Part shown: piece by piece, positions 1 to 15,300 of the stretch
Layout: every line of letters starts with the position of its first letter
How positions within the stretch are numbered: the stretch's first letter is position 1
Source of the DNA: Callipepla californica brunnescens
Lineage: Eukaryota > Chordata > Aves > Galliformes > Odontophoridae
DNA length: 64,000 nt
Direction of reading: 5' to 3'
NCBI GenBank assembly: GCA_023055505.1
Contig: JALIRH010000002.1
Location: forward strand, 40,218,233 to 40,282,232
Made by a program: the position numbers and the translations under genes
Notes under the pieces: model-generated
What the model was told of the DNA's origin: nothing
The model's database searches: none
Seen by the model: only the letters and a program-made list of their open reading frames with translations

Positions 1-287
1 CTAGGAAGGAAAGGCATGGTGTTCTTAACAGAATACTAATTTAACTTGTTTCTGGTGGTTGGACTTCTTGTTTGTCAGATGATGTAGTTGGTTGGCTTAT
101 TTTACTTGGTGTTCTGTAAGCATCCAAAACCGTTTTCCGGCTTTGACTTGTAAAAAGAAATAAATGCTCCTCTTATAGTAGGATGATGAATGTAATGATA
201 CAGGTGACAGTATGCGTTTTGCAGGGGCAAATTTTTCGTAGTTTTTTTTTTAATATGTATTTATTAATAATACTGTTTTTGCTTCAG

Positions 288-393
288 GAACATGGTTCTG
301 GCGGAACGCTGTGTACTGCTTAGTGCTGAAATCTTAAAAAGTCAAAGCAAATATTCAGAAGCAGCTGCTCTTCTGATTCGTTTAACCAGTGAG
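288..393 (+). CDS. TRAPPC8: TRAPPC8 exon, first in window
   Basis: The acceptor is ttgcttcag and the donor is gtaaaac. The first G completes a lysine codon from the previous exon. The residues run from NMVLAERC to LIRLTSE and belong to the helical tetratricopeptide-like part of the protein. This ATG is internal, not the gene start. Confidence 0.95.
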
Positions 394-3300
394 GTAAAAC
401 TAGCTTTTTCCACTTCTTTTTCCCACTATTGTATTCCTCCTTTCCGAGTACTTCTAGGTGAAGTTTTAGTTCTTGCGCTGGGATACTTGCTATCCATGGC
501 AACAAGTGATCAAGTATAAAGCTTGAAGTGAAGAAAATTGCTTATGCTGCAGTTGAAGAAACGAATACTTTTGTTTTCTCACACTGTGATTTGCTTGAAC
601 TCATCAAACACCTTCTGAATGTGCGTTTGACGTCTGCTTATATTTTGTATGTATTAAGTTCAGCTTAAGAACTCATCAGTTAAATGTATTAGTGTGGCTT
701 ACTATACCTCTAATGACTGCTGTCCCACATGTAATCACAAGTTCTCAGTAGCTTAAGTAACAAAGATAAAAGTGCAGCTTCATTGCTATGAATTATTAGA
801 ATCTTACTGTGTCCGTGAAAGTTAGCCTGAACACTTCTGAAATACTTACTGGTTTAAAGTAAGTGTAGAAATAGTGCCTAACTGTCCAGGAAAGGTCTTT
901 CTATACTATTACTAGTGTTACATTTGTATCATGCTTTTTTCAAGGGTCTTCTGTGTAGCTGCAGACATGTGGAAAGTGTATCTGACAGTTAGTTCTGGCT
1001 TTGTAGCTAGCTGCCCAGGATGTGATACTTCTTAGATTTCCCCTGGAATTTATTAAGCATGGTAGAAATTTGCTTAGGTCTTTAAGTTGTTCTCTCAAGT
1101 GCATGTGTAGCTGTGTTTTTGCCTTTTCAACTGAAACTTGGTTTCAAAAATTGCGTGAGCATGCATGTTAAAGTCAGGAATTCAAATTCCGCAAGTTGTA
1201 AGAAGCCATTTTACTACTTTAATGTAGTATGCTTGTGTTGCTGTTTAGCAGAATCAAGGGAAATCTCTGTAGGATACTGTAAAGCTGTCTCCAAGTATAT
1301 TTGTAGTCCAGACACATACTTGGATGTTACTGTTAATGGTAATAGAGTTCAGTAGTAGTAAGTAGATCCTGTTTGGATTGGTTAAAGTAATATAGCTTTG
1401 TTTGGGACTGAGAGGAGATGGTAATGATAAGAAGTGCAGTATACTATAAGGAAAAAATGCTTGTTTTTGTTATTTAAATTCACTAAGCTATATTTTATTC
1501 TCTGTTTTTCCTTAATCCTACTAAAGCTTACTGTTTCTACTATCTACAATGGGAGAGAGTAGGAAAAGGTAGAATGCTTCAAATTTGGGTTAGAAACTGT
1601 AGTGTGAGTAACTGAAGAGGCAGAAAGTTTTGTCTTGCCATTCATAAACAAGTGGGTTGATAAAGTAGTATCACAATGATTATACGTGTAACAAAGTGAA
1701 AAATACTTTGTTGTCTTTTATATGCATGCATGCATAAAATATTCAAATGTAAAACACTTCTCAATTTTGCAGCAGTTACAGCTTTTTTTTTCCTGTTAAA
1801 TATATCTGTAGTCTTGTTTTAATATTACATTTATATTTGGCTTTGAGGCTAATTCTCCTTTTCTCTTTTAAATAGGATTCAGATCTCCGTAGTGCACTTC
1901 TGTTAGAGCAGGCTGCACACTGCTTCATAAACATGAAAAGTCCCATGGTCAGAAAGTTTGCATTTCATATGATACTTGCTGGCCATAGGTTTAGTAAAGC
2001 AGGACAGGTGAGTATTATGTTTCCAGGTGGAAAATATGGTGGAGATTTTGTACTTCATCTAAATAGTGTGTTATCATGCTTGGTTTTTGGTGTTTTTGTG
2101 TTAAAGTATTGAACTCAGTGTTCATCTGAAACTGATTTCCTCACTGATCTTTTACATCTGTATTTGAAGTGATGCTGAGGATCACTGACTTAAAATGAAG
2201 TGATGTTTTTTGATTTCTAGGTTTCAGTTTTATGCCCAAATAAAAAATCACGTATCTTACTGTATGAAGTAGCGTTTATACTCTTGAGATGAATGAGTTG
2301 CAGAAGTTTAGGTTTTGCTGACAGCTATTAGAATGAAAACAAAGTTTAGCTTGATTTTCTGATGTCTTAGCTATATATAGTGGAGAGGTCAGTGTGTATG
2401 AATGGTTAGCACACAACAAACTGGCATCTAGTTAAAACTGCTTAGACTCAATTAACAATTAAACCAACGCAAATTGGTTCTACTTTCACTCATATTACTG
2501 TGTTGGCAGCTTTCACTCTGTGATTAAACTCAATTTAAGCATGTCATACATGCTTCATATTTGTCTCAGTTGTATAATAGATTCTGCAGACAACTTGTTT
2601 GATTTCTTTTGAGGTTAGTCACTAGAGTTCAATTATGGAGCTGTCTCTATATACAGTCAATTTCAGTTCACTTGAGTTGAACTGTTCAGGTGCAAAAATG
2701 TTATACAAATTGATTTGTATTGCAAGGCAGTAATAATGCCAGCGTATCCAAGCATCAAAATTGTATTGAAAACAAACCCCTGTATATTTGTGGAAATTTG
2801 CTGTTTCCACACCAGTCTCCCCCCAGCCCCCAAAATAGTGAGAGTATTCCCTGACTTTTTCTTGTTTTGGTAGGTTCCCTTTCTGTTACAGTCTGACAGT
2901 AGTACTGACAAGGAGCTGTTGATCAGAGCTTTGTCAGTTGTTAATTTTTTTTTTTTTTTTTTAAATCTCAGTTCTCTGACTGGAAAACTGCATGCAATTT
3001 TATAAAGTGTTGACTTAATATTCATGTCACAGCTCTCTTGTTGCTTGTCTAAGGATTCTGGTTTATCAGGAAATGCTTTTCAGTGTTCATTGTTGTAGGG
3101 ACTAAAATGTTAACTTCTGAAGAGCAGACTGCTGCTGAGCTGCATACTGTAATATCGTATTGTGAAATATCAGTAACATATGCTAATGTGAGAGAATTGC
3201 TGCTTGCATGCTGCTGTCTCACCATACCTTTTGGAATGTATTTTTTTTGTTCAATCACTGCTGTGAATAAGGGAGCATTGTTCCCTTTCTTCAAAAGCTG

Positions 3301-6300
3301 AGACTTGCTTATACGGTGAATGCCTGTGCAGAAACCCTAGACCTGGGATTGATGTATGTACAGGAGAACAACCGTGGAGCTGACTGGGAGCTAAAGATCT
3401 ATCTGCCAATGGCTTTACATGATTGATCATTTTGTTCTGTATGTACTATAGGGGACTATTGGTAAACGTGCTGTGGATTTTGTGTTATGTGGGTTGTTTT
3501 TTTTATTGATCAGTGATTGAATGGAGATGGAAGTTCAGTTACTGAGTGAAGTGCACCAAATATAGCTATGTCCTGAATCTTGACAATAGAGCTCTGCAAG
3601 CTAGCAGTCAGTTCTAAACCAATGCAGGACACTTTTAGTGTGTAGCCTTCTCTTACTTATTTTAACTTACTGCCTGTAACTACTATAGAAAACATGAACT
3701 CTGTGGAAGTTAGGCACTGTAGGGGCCAGCAGTACTTCTGTGCTAAAGTTAACATTGGCCAGATACTGCAAAGTACAGTTCTTCAAGCTTAGCATAGTGG
3801 GGTTGGTGGTAAGTACTTTTTTGGCTTGCTCTTCAGTCGTCCTGACACTACAATTGCTTGATTGATGATTTTATTTGCTTTTTCTTGCAGAAAAAACATG
3901 CCTTACGTTGCTACTGCCAAGCCATGCAGGTTTACAAGGGAAAAGGCTGGTCTCTTGCAGAAGATCACATTAACTTCACTATTGGTCGCCAGTCATTTAC
4001 ACTTCATCAGCTTGATAATGCTGTGTCTGCCTTCAGGCATATTTTGATCAACGATAGTAAACAACCTCCAGCTCAACAAGGGGCTTTTTTAAGAGAGTAT
4101 CTCTATGTTTATAAGGTAAATAACATCTTTTTTGTTTAATTCCTCGAGTGGTCAGCAATTCCATTTTCAGTAGTTCTATATTATGTTATTAAATGATTTT
4201 TTTTTGTCCTTCCTGCTTTGTGCCAGGGTCATTTTTCTTTTTTCCTTCAGATTTCAAAAAACAAACTTGCTGTATCTCACCTGTGCATTAAGTTCATTGC
4301 CAATGGTGTGTTTGTGTTTTTACTTAATGATTCATGTTGAGGTCCATGGCTGAATTGCAACTTGTGACTGATCACACTCTTAGAGGAAAGAGATCTGTTT
4401 TGTTTTGGTATCTTTATAAAGATTAAGTTTTTGGATATTTAAACTTTTTTAAAGACTAGATAAATGTATTACTTGCTGGTGCCACTGATAAAATACTTGG
4501 TATAGATTCTCACGGTGCCTTTTGTCCCCTATTCCTCCCATGTTTAGTGTTAAGCTTCACAGCAGTAGCAGGTTTTCTGAAATACAGACTGTCTTCAAAT
4601 TATTTATCACATCATAATTCTGATTGGTACTGAAATTTGGGATAAGTGGATGATGTTCTTAAAGCTGATGCATTTTGATTATTTGCTTATGGTAAATAAT
4701 TTCTGGTATACTTTGAGTAGATAAAAATAATCTCAGAATTGCTTTCTCTAGAGGTAGGCATTAAATTCATTTTTGTCCTAACAAATTCATTGGCAATAGT
4801 CCTGCTTTCTTTTTCCGAAGAAGTGTAGTCTCAGCAGGAGATTGCCACCTTTTTAGTGCATGGATGCGAGTTGGATTTTTTTTGATACCTTGAATTTTTA
4901 CCTTTGTTAACAGACTACAAAATTGTAACTGCTGATAATAGCACCTATCCAAAGTTCAGGTTTTGTTACAGGCACAGTTATTTGTCCACAAACATGCTTT
5001 ATGAGAGCCCCTTACCAATTCAGCACCAAGAGATCAGCATTAACATTGCCGTAGAAAGCTGAGTTGAATCCATCCAACCTCTTCTTGTATTACCAAGTAC
5101 TCTCTATCCATGTTCAAGTGAAATTAATCTATCTTGATTGATTGATTAAACGAGAGAGTTCATGGGTGTTCCTGCATCGTAGCATTTAGTAGTGACAAGT
5201 CCACACAACTTGCAGCCTTGCAGCTGCTTTCTGTCTTTTAATACTTACAAGTAGGATTTCTGTTGTATTTGCTAACTTCTTGAGACTGGTGTTTAAGCCC
5301 ACAAGTCAGCTGTGCTGAGGGTCTGTATAATGATGGTGGTATAGTGAACTTTTGCTTTTCAAATCTGGTGTTAAGACAAGCTTTGCATCATTAAGCTTGC
5401 AACAGCCATGGATCCACAGTGGTGATTACAGTACTGGATTCAAATCCTTTTTTTTTTTTTTTTTGTTTTTTTGTTTTTTTGTTTTTTTTTTTTTGGAAAG
5501 AACTTCATGAGCTTGAAGATACTACTGAGAGAAATTATTATTTAAGAGTGTCAAGGCATAATAAACTCTCAAAGCAGCTATTAGGAAGTAAATCATTTCA
5601 GTTAAAAGTACTTAACTGCTTAAACACAGAATGCATAAAACTCAAGTCTCCTTGTCTTTTGAACACGACAATGTGCAGCACGTATGTCAGATACTTGTGT
5701 AATGACATAACACTGTTTTCCTCCTTTACTCCAGAATGTGACCCAGCTGTCACCTGATGGTCCCTTACCACAACTTCCTTTGCCATATATTAACAGCTCA
5801 GCAACACGTGTTTTCTTTGGGCATGATCGAAGACCAGCTGAAGGTTAGAAAGCTTTTGTAAACAGCCTTAAATTCCTTATCTATAGGACTAAAGCGTATG
5901 CACATTCTTCTTAGTTCTGTTGTTACATGGAAACTAATGAAGCAAGGTAACTTACGTAGGATTTCAAAACTAAAAGCTTTAGCTTAGTATTGACTCTCTA
6001 AACATCTTTAGGCTTTCTGTATGGGTATGGACTCCGCATACGCAAATGTGCTGATTTGTTATTTTTCACAGCTTATAGACTTCAATGCAAGCCTGTAATG
6101 AACTTCATGAAAGGGATTTATAATGCTTTAGCAAATGCTAAGTGCTAGTGCCAGTACTAGAAGTTACCTTTCAGGTTAACTTTCTTTAGATTGAAGTGTT
6201 TGAAGCATTGTGATTCCCGAATGCAGAGTATATTGAGAGGGAATTCTTATGTAGGCTGTGGGACAGTATGCTGGTGAAAGGTGAAAATAAACTGTAAGCT

Positions 6301-9300
6301 GAGTATACCATGTAGCATGCTAAAATCATGGGATTCCACAGTTTGCAAATGAAAGTGTACTCATTGTCTTTCATACCTGCGTTTTCAAAATATCTGACAA
6401 GCCAGTGAGTAGTTGAATAATGTGGAAAGTGGTGGGTGAGAATTTTTAATGATATCTACCAAATTGTTAGTGCAGTCCTCTTTGCAACTGTTGAGTGCCA
6501 CGTTTGCCTTATTCTTCATAGGTGAAAAGCAAGCAGCAACGCATGTAAGTCTGGATCAGGAGTATGACTCAGAATCATCACAACAGTGGAAGGAACTTGA
6601 GGAGCAGGTTGTGTCTGTGATAAACAAAGGAGTAATACCTTCAAACTTTCAACCAACACAGTTTTGTTTAAATCGCTATTCAGATAACTCCAGATTTCCA
6701 CTTGCTGTGGTAGAAGGTAAAATTGGAATTTTTTTCATTTAAACTCACTGTATTCTTGAGTTATATTTGTACAGTGTTTCCTGCACTGTTGTAGATTGAA
6801 ACCAAAGTTGTTATGAATTGGCCTTTGGAATTGATTAACTTTCAGATTGTGATAGGGTAGCTTTTTGTCATTATTTTCTTGTACTCCTTTAATAGAGCCT
6901 ATAACTGTAGAAGTCTCCTTCCGAAACCCACTGAAGGTTCCACTTCTGTTGACTGACCTTTCACTGCTGTGGAAATTTCAGCCAAGAGACTTCAGTGCTA
7001 AACGTGAGGGAGAAGCAAAAGATCCGGTAAGGAAAAGAGTTTTGTCTTTTTCAGTCTAACACCTGTATTTATGGAGGTCAAGTTTTCAAATTCTCATAGT
7101 GTAAGAGCAGCCAACTTAAGTGTAAATTTAAAAGAGGCGGAGGTGGGAAATTAATTACTATGAATCTTTAAAGTTTCCCATATCCGCAGGGCACGAAGCA
7201 GCCAGTTTAACAGTTTTTCTTTAATGAGTATTGTAAAGCCTAATGCAAAGCAAAACACTTCAAGTTTGTTATTTGTGAGGTATACCTATTAAACCAAAAT
7301 AGGCGCTTTGATCAACAGAAATGACTGGCAGAGTTAACGAATGTTTTTTTGTCTAAACCTCTTTCTTTTGCTCACTACGTTGAATGTAATGAAGTCAGTG
7401 TGTTCTGAGAAATAGTGCTGGTGCAGCAAGGAACATCTAGATACCTCTACTGGAATTTGAAATAGTATTTTTAGAGTTTTGGGTGGTCTACTAGTTACTG
7501 TTTAATTTGTCACTTAAACTAATATCACCAAAACTTCTATTTTAAGGACTTGTCTAAACATTGTATTCTTAAGATTTTAATGCATTCTAATACTGAGAAT
7601 TACAATAAAATTGTTAATAATGAGGGTTCTTAACCTAGATTTTTTTGTAATGTAGTCTTCTATAGACATGCTTCAGGTTAGACATCTGAGGGTTTGTATG
7701 AGTAAGTCTTAATGACTACCATATGGCTGCCCTCTATTCTTGTTTATACTGTTACTGCACTGATGCAATAAATACTTCTGTATCATTGAAAATTTGAGCC
7801 ATTCCTAATCACCAGTAAGTCTTAAATTTTTTTTCTTATGTAAATATTTGCTGAGGTCCCAGCTGCCACTTCAATTCAGAAAGCCAGTCTGCTATCTGAA
7901 ACATTTTTCTTTTCCTTGAATGTTCTAGAATATTGCAAGAAATAATATTTAATGACACTTTTTCTGCTCAGGAGTAATATCTGAAAAGGTTTTTCTTTTC
8001 AGGGAACGTGTGATGATGATATGATAGGAACAGAAGCAATAGCAGAATTTCTAATTAATAGTGAGGAGACAAGAATGGTAAGTACTGTACTTCATTCAAT
8101 GGTGAAAAGACAGTTTTTAAAACTTAGGGTAGAATTAAGACTTGCAACCTGAACTCATGGTAGACTTTAGGAAAGACTAGTGATTTGTGAACTGGATCTT
8201 TTAAATCTTATCCAGGAGATTTGTAAATCTTATATTTATGAATAAATATCCAGAGGGAAAATGTAATAGGATGAGAGGTGTTGGGCATGAGCTGGAACAT
8301 GGAATGTTCTGTCTGAACATTAGAAAATACTCTTTACTGTGCAGGTGACAGAGCACTGGCACAGGCTGCCCAGAGATGTTGTGAAGTCCTGCTCAGAGAT
8401 ATTCTAAACCTAACTGGGCAAGCAGCTCTAGGGCCCCTGCTTAAGTGAAGTTGTTGGACAAGATGACCCCCAGAGGTCCCTTCCAACCAAAGGAATTCTG
8501 ATACTCTGCCTCTGATCAAGTTCATTTTTCTTACAACTTAAGAGTCTTTCCTAATGTAACAGACACTTCCCAATAAATGACTTGGTTATTGTATGCGGTT
8601 GCATCTAACGCAACTGAAAATTATCAGAAGTAGACATGAATCTCTTTAGTAATTGGACATTTAAATGTAATAATACTTCTTTAGTAGCAACAACAACAAA
8701 AATTTAACATATCTCCACAGGCGAGACTAAAGCTCTTTCCCCATCAAACAGGGGAGCTACATATTCTGGGAGTCGTTTATAATCTTGGCACTGTTCAGGG
8801 TACTGTGACATTAGATGGGATAGATCCTTCTATTGGATTACAGACAGGTAAGTACATTATTCCCTCAAGCGTGTCTCTGGAAAGGGGAGATGTGGGTTCC
8901 GTGGATTAGAACTAAATTCTGTTCAGTGTTGATGCAAGGCCTGTCTTAAGAGAAAGACACAGAAATGGGAAATAACTGGAACAGGAACGTGATGAATTGA
9001 CATCTGTAAGAATTCCATGAGAAAGGAAATGATTTCTGCTAAATGCATTCTTGTGCTACTTTTAAATCTATAGAAATTCTGAAACTTTTGAATCAAAGTT
9101 CAGACATTCCATCTGGGATATCTGTAACAAGTTTTGACTCCTTCGCCATTTATTTTTTTCCCTCCATTTTGTTTCAGTTTTTGTCTGTGTTGCACTCTAC
9201 TTCTTGGTGTAGACAGTGGCATTTAAATTTAACTGATAAGTTTTTTTTTTTTTTTCTTTCCTTTGTATTAATGTTTAAATGCTTTAATTGCATGCTGCAT

Positions 9301-12300
9301 AATCTGCTTTGTGGAGATGTTCATCTGACACTGAAGAAAATTTAGTTATTGAATTAAATTGGGGTTAAAGTACATACTTGGAAGTGTCTAAAAGAAACAG
9401 TATAGCTTGATTAGGTATCTCTGAAGTGGAAATCTTGTTGCTAAGTCTCCAGAATAAAAATAATTTGAAGAGTGGTGGAATATTTTTAAAAGGAAATGAT
9501 TGGTGGTATTTTTCTGGCTTGAAAATTAGGAAACTAAATAAACGGATCAAATTCACTTAGCCATTTTTCCACTCTATCTGGGGTTCCTATTCTCTGTGCT
9601 GCCAGGGTTGTAAACGATTATAGTCAAACTTAGCGGGCTGTTAGTCTACGGTGTGTGTCTGTCTCTCTTAAGCTGCAGTAACAAGGTTTTCTGTCTTACA
9701 TAAGTTAATTGTCAGTGATGCAGCTTAGTCAGTGAACACTGCATGTTCAGTGCCCCCTCCTCCAAAAAAATCAATGCAACCTCAGAACATGGGAAGTTCT
9801 GATACTTTTTCAGAAAATGTTACTTTAGAGATTTTTTAAAAAAGCTTTTAAATTCTTTCAGGGAAATTTGTCTCCAATGGATTATCTGTACGAGGACGAC
9901 AAGACTTAGAAATCCAAGGACCTCGACTTAACAACACAAAAGAAGAAAAAACGTCTATTAAGTATGGACCTGATCGACGTTTAGATCCCATTATTACAGA
10001 AGAAATGCCTTTGTTGGAGGTATGCAGTTATTTTTCCTAAACCTTGTTGATGTTTAAATTTTTCCTGCTAACTGTGACCTGTTAATGCCAAATCTGTGTT
10101 TTGTTTTCAAAGGGAAACTTGAAGCCTTTCAATTAATGTTACTCTGAAATTGGCATCATCCCTTTAGAATGTTTAGATTACACCTTTTGTAGCTAAATTA
10201 CTATGGGATATAGGCAGGAGGCAAATATGGCTTTTTTTGGTTTGCCATAAGTTCAGAGTACTTCCAGTTGGTTAATTAAAGTGTTTTTTCTTCCTAGAGT
10301 TATTAGTGGCCTACCTGGTTAATTAAAGCACTTATCATTTGTGTGTTGTTACTTTTTTATGGCTATTTGTATTTGGGTTCAGTGTTAATGTTTTTTCCTC
10401 TCGTTCTCTCCAATACAGGTGTTCTTTATAAACTTTCCTACAGGACTTCTCTGTGGAGAAATCAGAAAAGCATATGTAGAGTTTGTAAATGTAAGCAAAT
10501 GTCCTCTTACAGCGCTGAAAGTTGTGTCCAAGCATCCAGATTTTTTTACTTTTGGTGCAAATACTGCTGTTCTGACACCACTGAGTCCTTCAGCATCTGA
10601 GAACTGTAGTGCTTACAAGACTGTTGTGACAGATCCTACCTCTGTGCGTACAGCACTGCTATCTTCAGCTTCTTCTGTAGACTTTGGGGTTGGCACAGGA
10701 GGTCAGCCCGAAGTAATACATGTCCCGCTTCCTGACTCTGTTCTTCTTCCTGGGGCATCAGTGCAGCTGCCAATGTGGTTACGGGGACCAGATGAAGAAG
10801 GAGTTCATGAAATAAACTTTTTATTTTACTATGAAGGTATTAAAAGACACTCAAAAATGTGGTAAGTTTTCTGCATTTTTCCTACTCTGCTCATTAGGCT
10901 GTTAATAAGAAACACATGAACATGAGCTTTAAACTTTGAGTTACAATGAAGATGTTCAAGTGGCTTGTCTGTAATGTTAAGTAAGTTTTCTACAGTGTTG
11001 TCTGATTTTTATGAGAAGTTTGATATGAACACTGTTTTTTAGCTCCTTTTTGAAATATTCTTGGGACAGCAGGCAGTTGAGTTTGGTAAAACAAGTTAAT
11101 GAACGGTATTTTCATTGAATTAAACTTTACTTATTCTCAAATTCCACCATTGCCCCAAGCTATAAAGGGTCAGGAGAACTTTTCTGAGAAACCTGTTCTC
11201 TTTCTTTCTCTTACTCTTTCTGTAGTAAATAGTTATTTGTTCAGAAAGTGAAGACAAGAACATTTAGGAAACTGTAGCACAGTTTTAACAGACAGATAAA
11301 TCAATAAATGAAGACTGTCTTCCTCCTTTCTTCAACCTTTCTACACTGTTTTTACAAGACTACTTTACAGCTGTTATGGTTCAAAACTAGAGCTGAAAAT
11401 TAAGTTTCAGCAAGCTTTATTTAGTTTTCTGCCTTGTAAGAAAACTGGTTGTGGACTTGTAACTATTTAATTTTCTGTGAAATAATTCTAATAGAGAGCT
11501 GCATTTTAGATTTGTTGGGAGAAATGTGCCTCAGCCTGCATTAAGTAGCAGCACAGACTAGGAGGAGTGTGTCTTGTAGGGTCAGGACTGGAAACCTGTC
11601 TGCCATAGTATGCAGATTCAGGATGATGGTACCTTAGGTGAACTGTAGTCCGTTGTACTTAGTGTCAGGTTGTGGCTGGAGCTCGTTTTCCAGGTTAGCT
11701 CTGACAGGGAAGCCAAGCTCATTGCAAGATTGCTTCATCATGTAAACCAAAGCAAAGTAAGCTGAAGTTGGTCAAGAGTGGATCAGCATGTTCCTGAAAT
11801 CAAATCACAAGTTGTTCCTTCATTATTCCTTCAGACTTAAAACTGCCATTTTTGAAAATATAGATAAATTTTCATTTGGCTTTATTCCTACAGATTAGCT
11901 TATAGATTTTTTTTAATTACTATTACTATTATTATTATTTTTTTTTTTTTTTGCTGTGGAGGCACCCAAGGCAAGGCTGGATGTGGCTCTGGCAGCCTGC
12001 TCTAGTGGTTGGCAACTCTGCCCATGGCAGGGGATTGAAACTCGATGGTCTTCAAGGTCCTTTTCAACCCAGGCCATTCTGTGATTCTGTTATTCTATGA
12101 ATTCAGGAAGTGAGGTGTTTGAGAGATGGAATATGGTTACTTAGAGACTGTATTTGTTTCCCCCCTGTATTGGAGTTTCTAGGGAGACTTAAATGATGTC
12201 AGTTCTGTAGACCGAACGTGGTTCTTAAATTTTCAGAAAATGGTTTAATTTGTTCTATGAGCTGTGACACCATGAAATACAGTCTAGGGAACCATTTGTT

Positions 12301-15300
12301 TATTTTGCCATCTTGAGACAGAAGTATGACTCTCGCATATTTAGCAGATATTGCATGTCAAATGTGTATACACCTGTTTCCATATGGATGTGACTGTAAT
12401 GAAAAATCTTGTGTGTTTCTGTGGTGTCCAAGAGTAGAAGTTTACTTATCTTTAGTAATACAGGAAGATAATTTTATGGCAGGTCTTGCTGATGTCAGAT
12501 TTAAGTGCCTCTGGAAAAGAATAGTGCTGGTTATAAAAAGTAAACTTTGAGAACTGTGATTTTGTCAGAATTTGTTGAACACAATAGTATTCTAAGAACT
12601 TTAGTGAATGTTTCTGCAGGAGATGTGACTTAACTAGTGGGCCTTCTATGGCTTATTTGCTGGAAAAAACTGTATTTTGTGGTGACATTAAATGGCCTAA
12701 TCTCTTCCCTGCATCTTACCTGAAATAACAAGGTGGTTTTCAACATGGTATCATGAAACCGCCATTTCTCCAGTATTCTGAACTGGATAAGAATGTGTAT
12801 ATTTGATGGGTGTCTACCCAATGCAATATGAGTTGGCTTTCTATTAAAAGTGTTCAATAGAAAAATGTATTATTGATGTCTGAGCAAGATAAATTGTCTA
12901 ATGTCTTTAGTATTGATGTGAAATGTAAAAGCTGGACTTGATGCTGTTCTGGGCAGTAGTCCTGGTTCTTCAGAATGTCTTTTTCTTCTCTTTTTCCCAT
13001 TTCCCAGTCATAGAGTACTAAGGCACACTGCAGTTATTTGTACTAGCCGGTCTCTGCATATTCGAGCTACTGCCTGCAGAAGTAATGCACTTGAAGATGA
13101 AGAAGGCAGAGGGGATAATATGTTGGTGTTTGTGGATGTAGAAAATATCAATACTGTAAGTTCTTATTTTTCATAGCGATACTGTTCTTAACTTCAGCAT
13201 GAGTGTAAATGTCTCCAGTGGAACCAATACTTCGTGAAAAGCTTTTTTGTACTACAACTTTGACTGGAAATGTTAAGTAAGCCTTACGTACTTATTCCTG
13301 CACTAACATTAATTAGAACGATTGTGCTATAAAGCATTTGTCAAATTTACAGATGACACTATGTGAAACTTAATTTTCCCCTTTCATCTCCTTCTTTTCC
13401 ATGAAAGAAAACCAACACTGGATGTTGTTTTTCATCATATGTATATATGTAATAGGAATTCTGAGTTCTTGGGATCTGAGGTCTTGCAAGGATACTAAAG
13501 TAATCTTAAAAACTAAATGCTCTTGTGGTCAGTGGTCTCATTTGGAGGTTTTTTTTATAGTAGGTATAATCTAAAATGTTACCTCGGGGGAATTTTTCTT
13601 TAGAATTTTCTTCCTTTGTTTGTGTAGTTTTATTTACCAGAATTAAACTTTGGGGATTGTTTCACATTGTAGTGGGTCTTCGATCCCTTCTTGTCTCTCC
13701 TTTGTGTTGTATTGCACATGGTTTGAAATGAGGAGTTAAATAGAGACTCCAGCAAGGCTGTTTTGTGACAAACACTTTGCATTGAAGAACGTGACAACTG
13801 TGGCTGATCTTCTCTGACATCATTTTTGTTTCCTTTGTAGAGTGAGACTGGTGTAAAAGAATTTCACGTAGTACAAGTTTCAAGTAATAGTAAGCATTGG
13901 AAGCTACAAAAATCTGTTAACATCTCAGAAGACAAAGGTGTGTATCCCTATTATCAAAAGGACAAGAAGTCCAGCTTCTGCCTGTCTGATGAGAAAATTA
14001 ATTTTACAAGGAGCTGAATTTTGAGAATTACAGAGTAGTAAAAGTTGTATGTTCGTTTTGAACATATTAAAGTGACCTTAAACCTTAATTAAAAAAAAAA
14101 AAAAAAGGACTTAATTTACAGGTAAATTATTCAGGTGGTGTAGAGTCTAGATTGGCTGATAAGTTGCTGCACAGGGGTAATGTTTCACATTACCTTTAAT
14201 TTATTTATATCATCATTGCATTTAGCTGATCAGTAAAATATTTGACAAGTGCTCTATTCAGTTATTAGAAATATGCTGGAATTGCAAGTACTATGTATCC
14301 TGCCTTAGTAGTATAATTGTCTAATTTTTGAAGAGACAAACACAGGTAACAAAAAAAAGCCAACTATTAACTGTATCTTTTCATGTATGCTATGCTTTTT
14401 GCACTTAAAATGAATCTAGATATGTCGTATGTCATCTTGTTGCATTAATGATGAAGGTGAACTAGGCATACTTTTGTCATCTTTCTTTCTCAGCATCTCC
14501 TTTATGTATTACAGCTTACATTTTGCTCCAGAAGTAGATGGGATAGGTTAGCAAATCATTTGCAGAATAGATATGCTGCTTGAATGCGATTAGTTTGTTC
14601 TTTATATGTGAAGTTCAGAGGCTGACTTGTGGTTAAGAAGGGATTCTATGTGATTATATTGAGGGGCAAAAAAAAAAAGAAATGTTACTTTTTCTTTCAG
14701 ATACTAAACTTGCTAGCAGAGAGAAAGCAAAGTTGTGCTTTAAAGCAGTGAGATGCAAAAACTCAGAAGGTAGGTTTTTCTGAATGTGGTAGCATGTACG
14801 AAAAAATAGTCGACGTTATGTTGATGTTGTGACTTGTCATGATGCTGAGTGGATGTTTTTTTGTTTTATCCCTTAGAAAATTACACATTTGCAGACATCG
14901 TCTTTGGAAATGAACAGGCAAGTGAACTGATGCAACTACATACTTGTGCGACTATCCTAGTGAAAGCCTCTTTTTAAATGTAAAAACACTGACAGCTCCA
15001 CTTTTACAAAGAAGATTATAGGGTAGTATGGTATTTTTGGTTGCTGACTCAACAGTTGAAGTCTTTTAGGAGAGCATTGAGATGCTAGCCTTTTTCCCTC
15101 TTTTCCAGCTCTCTAGAGCAGTATTCTCCTAGATAACTAATAGAACTCTATGAATTTCATTTTTCTATTGCTTTTTCTTAATTATCTTCCTATTAGCATA
15201 AAATGCATAGCTCCAGATTATTGTGAAAATCTGGAAATCTCAAGTAGCTACCAGAATTTCAGAGCCACTTAATTTAGGTTTCAGTCAATTCAGGTAGTCT

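Noticed and set aside
3083..3301. Open frames on both strands within a TRAPPC8 intron
   Set aside because: No splice sites, no recognisable protein and no continuity with flanking exons; expected by chance.
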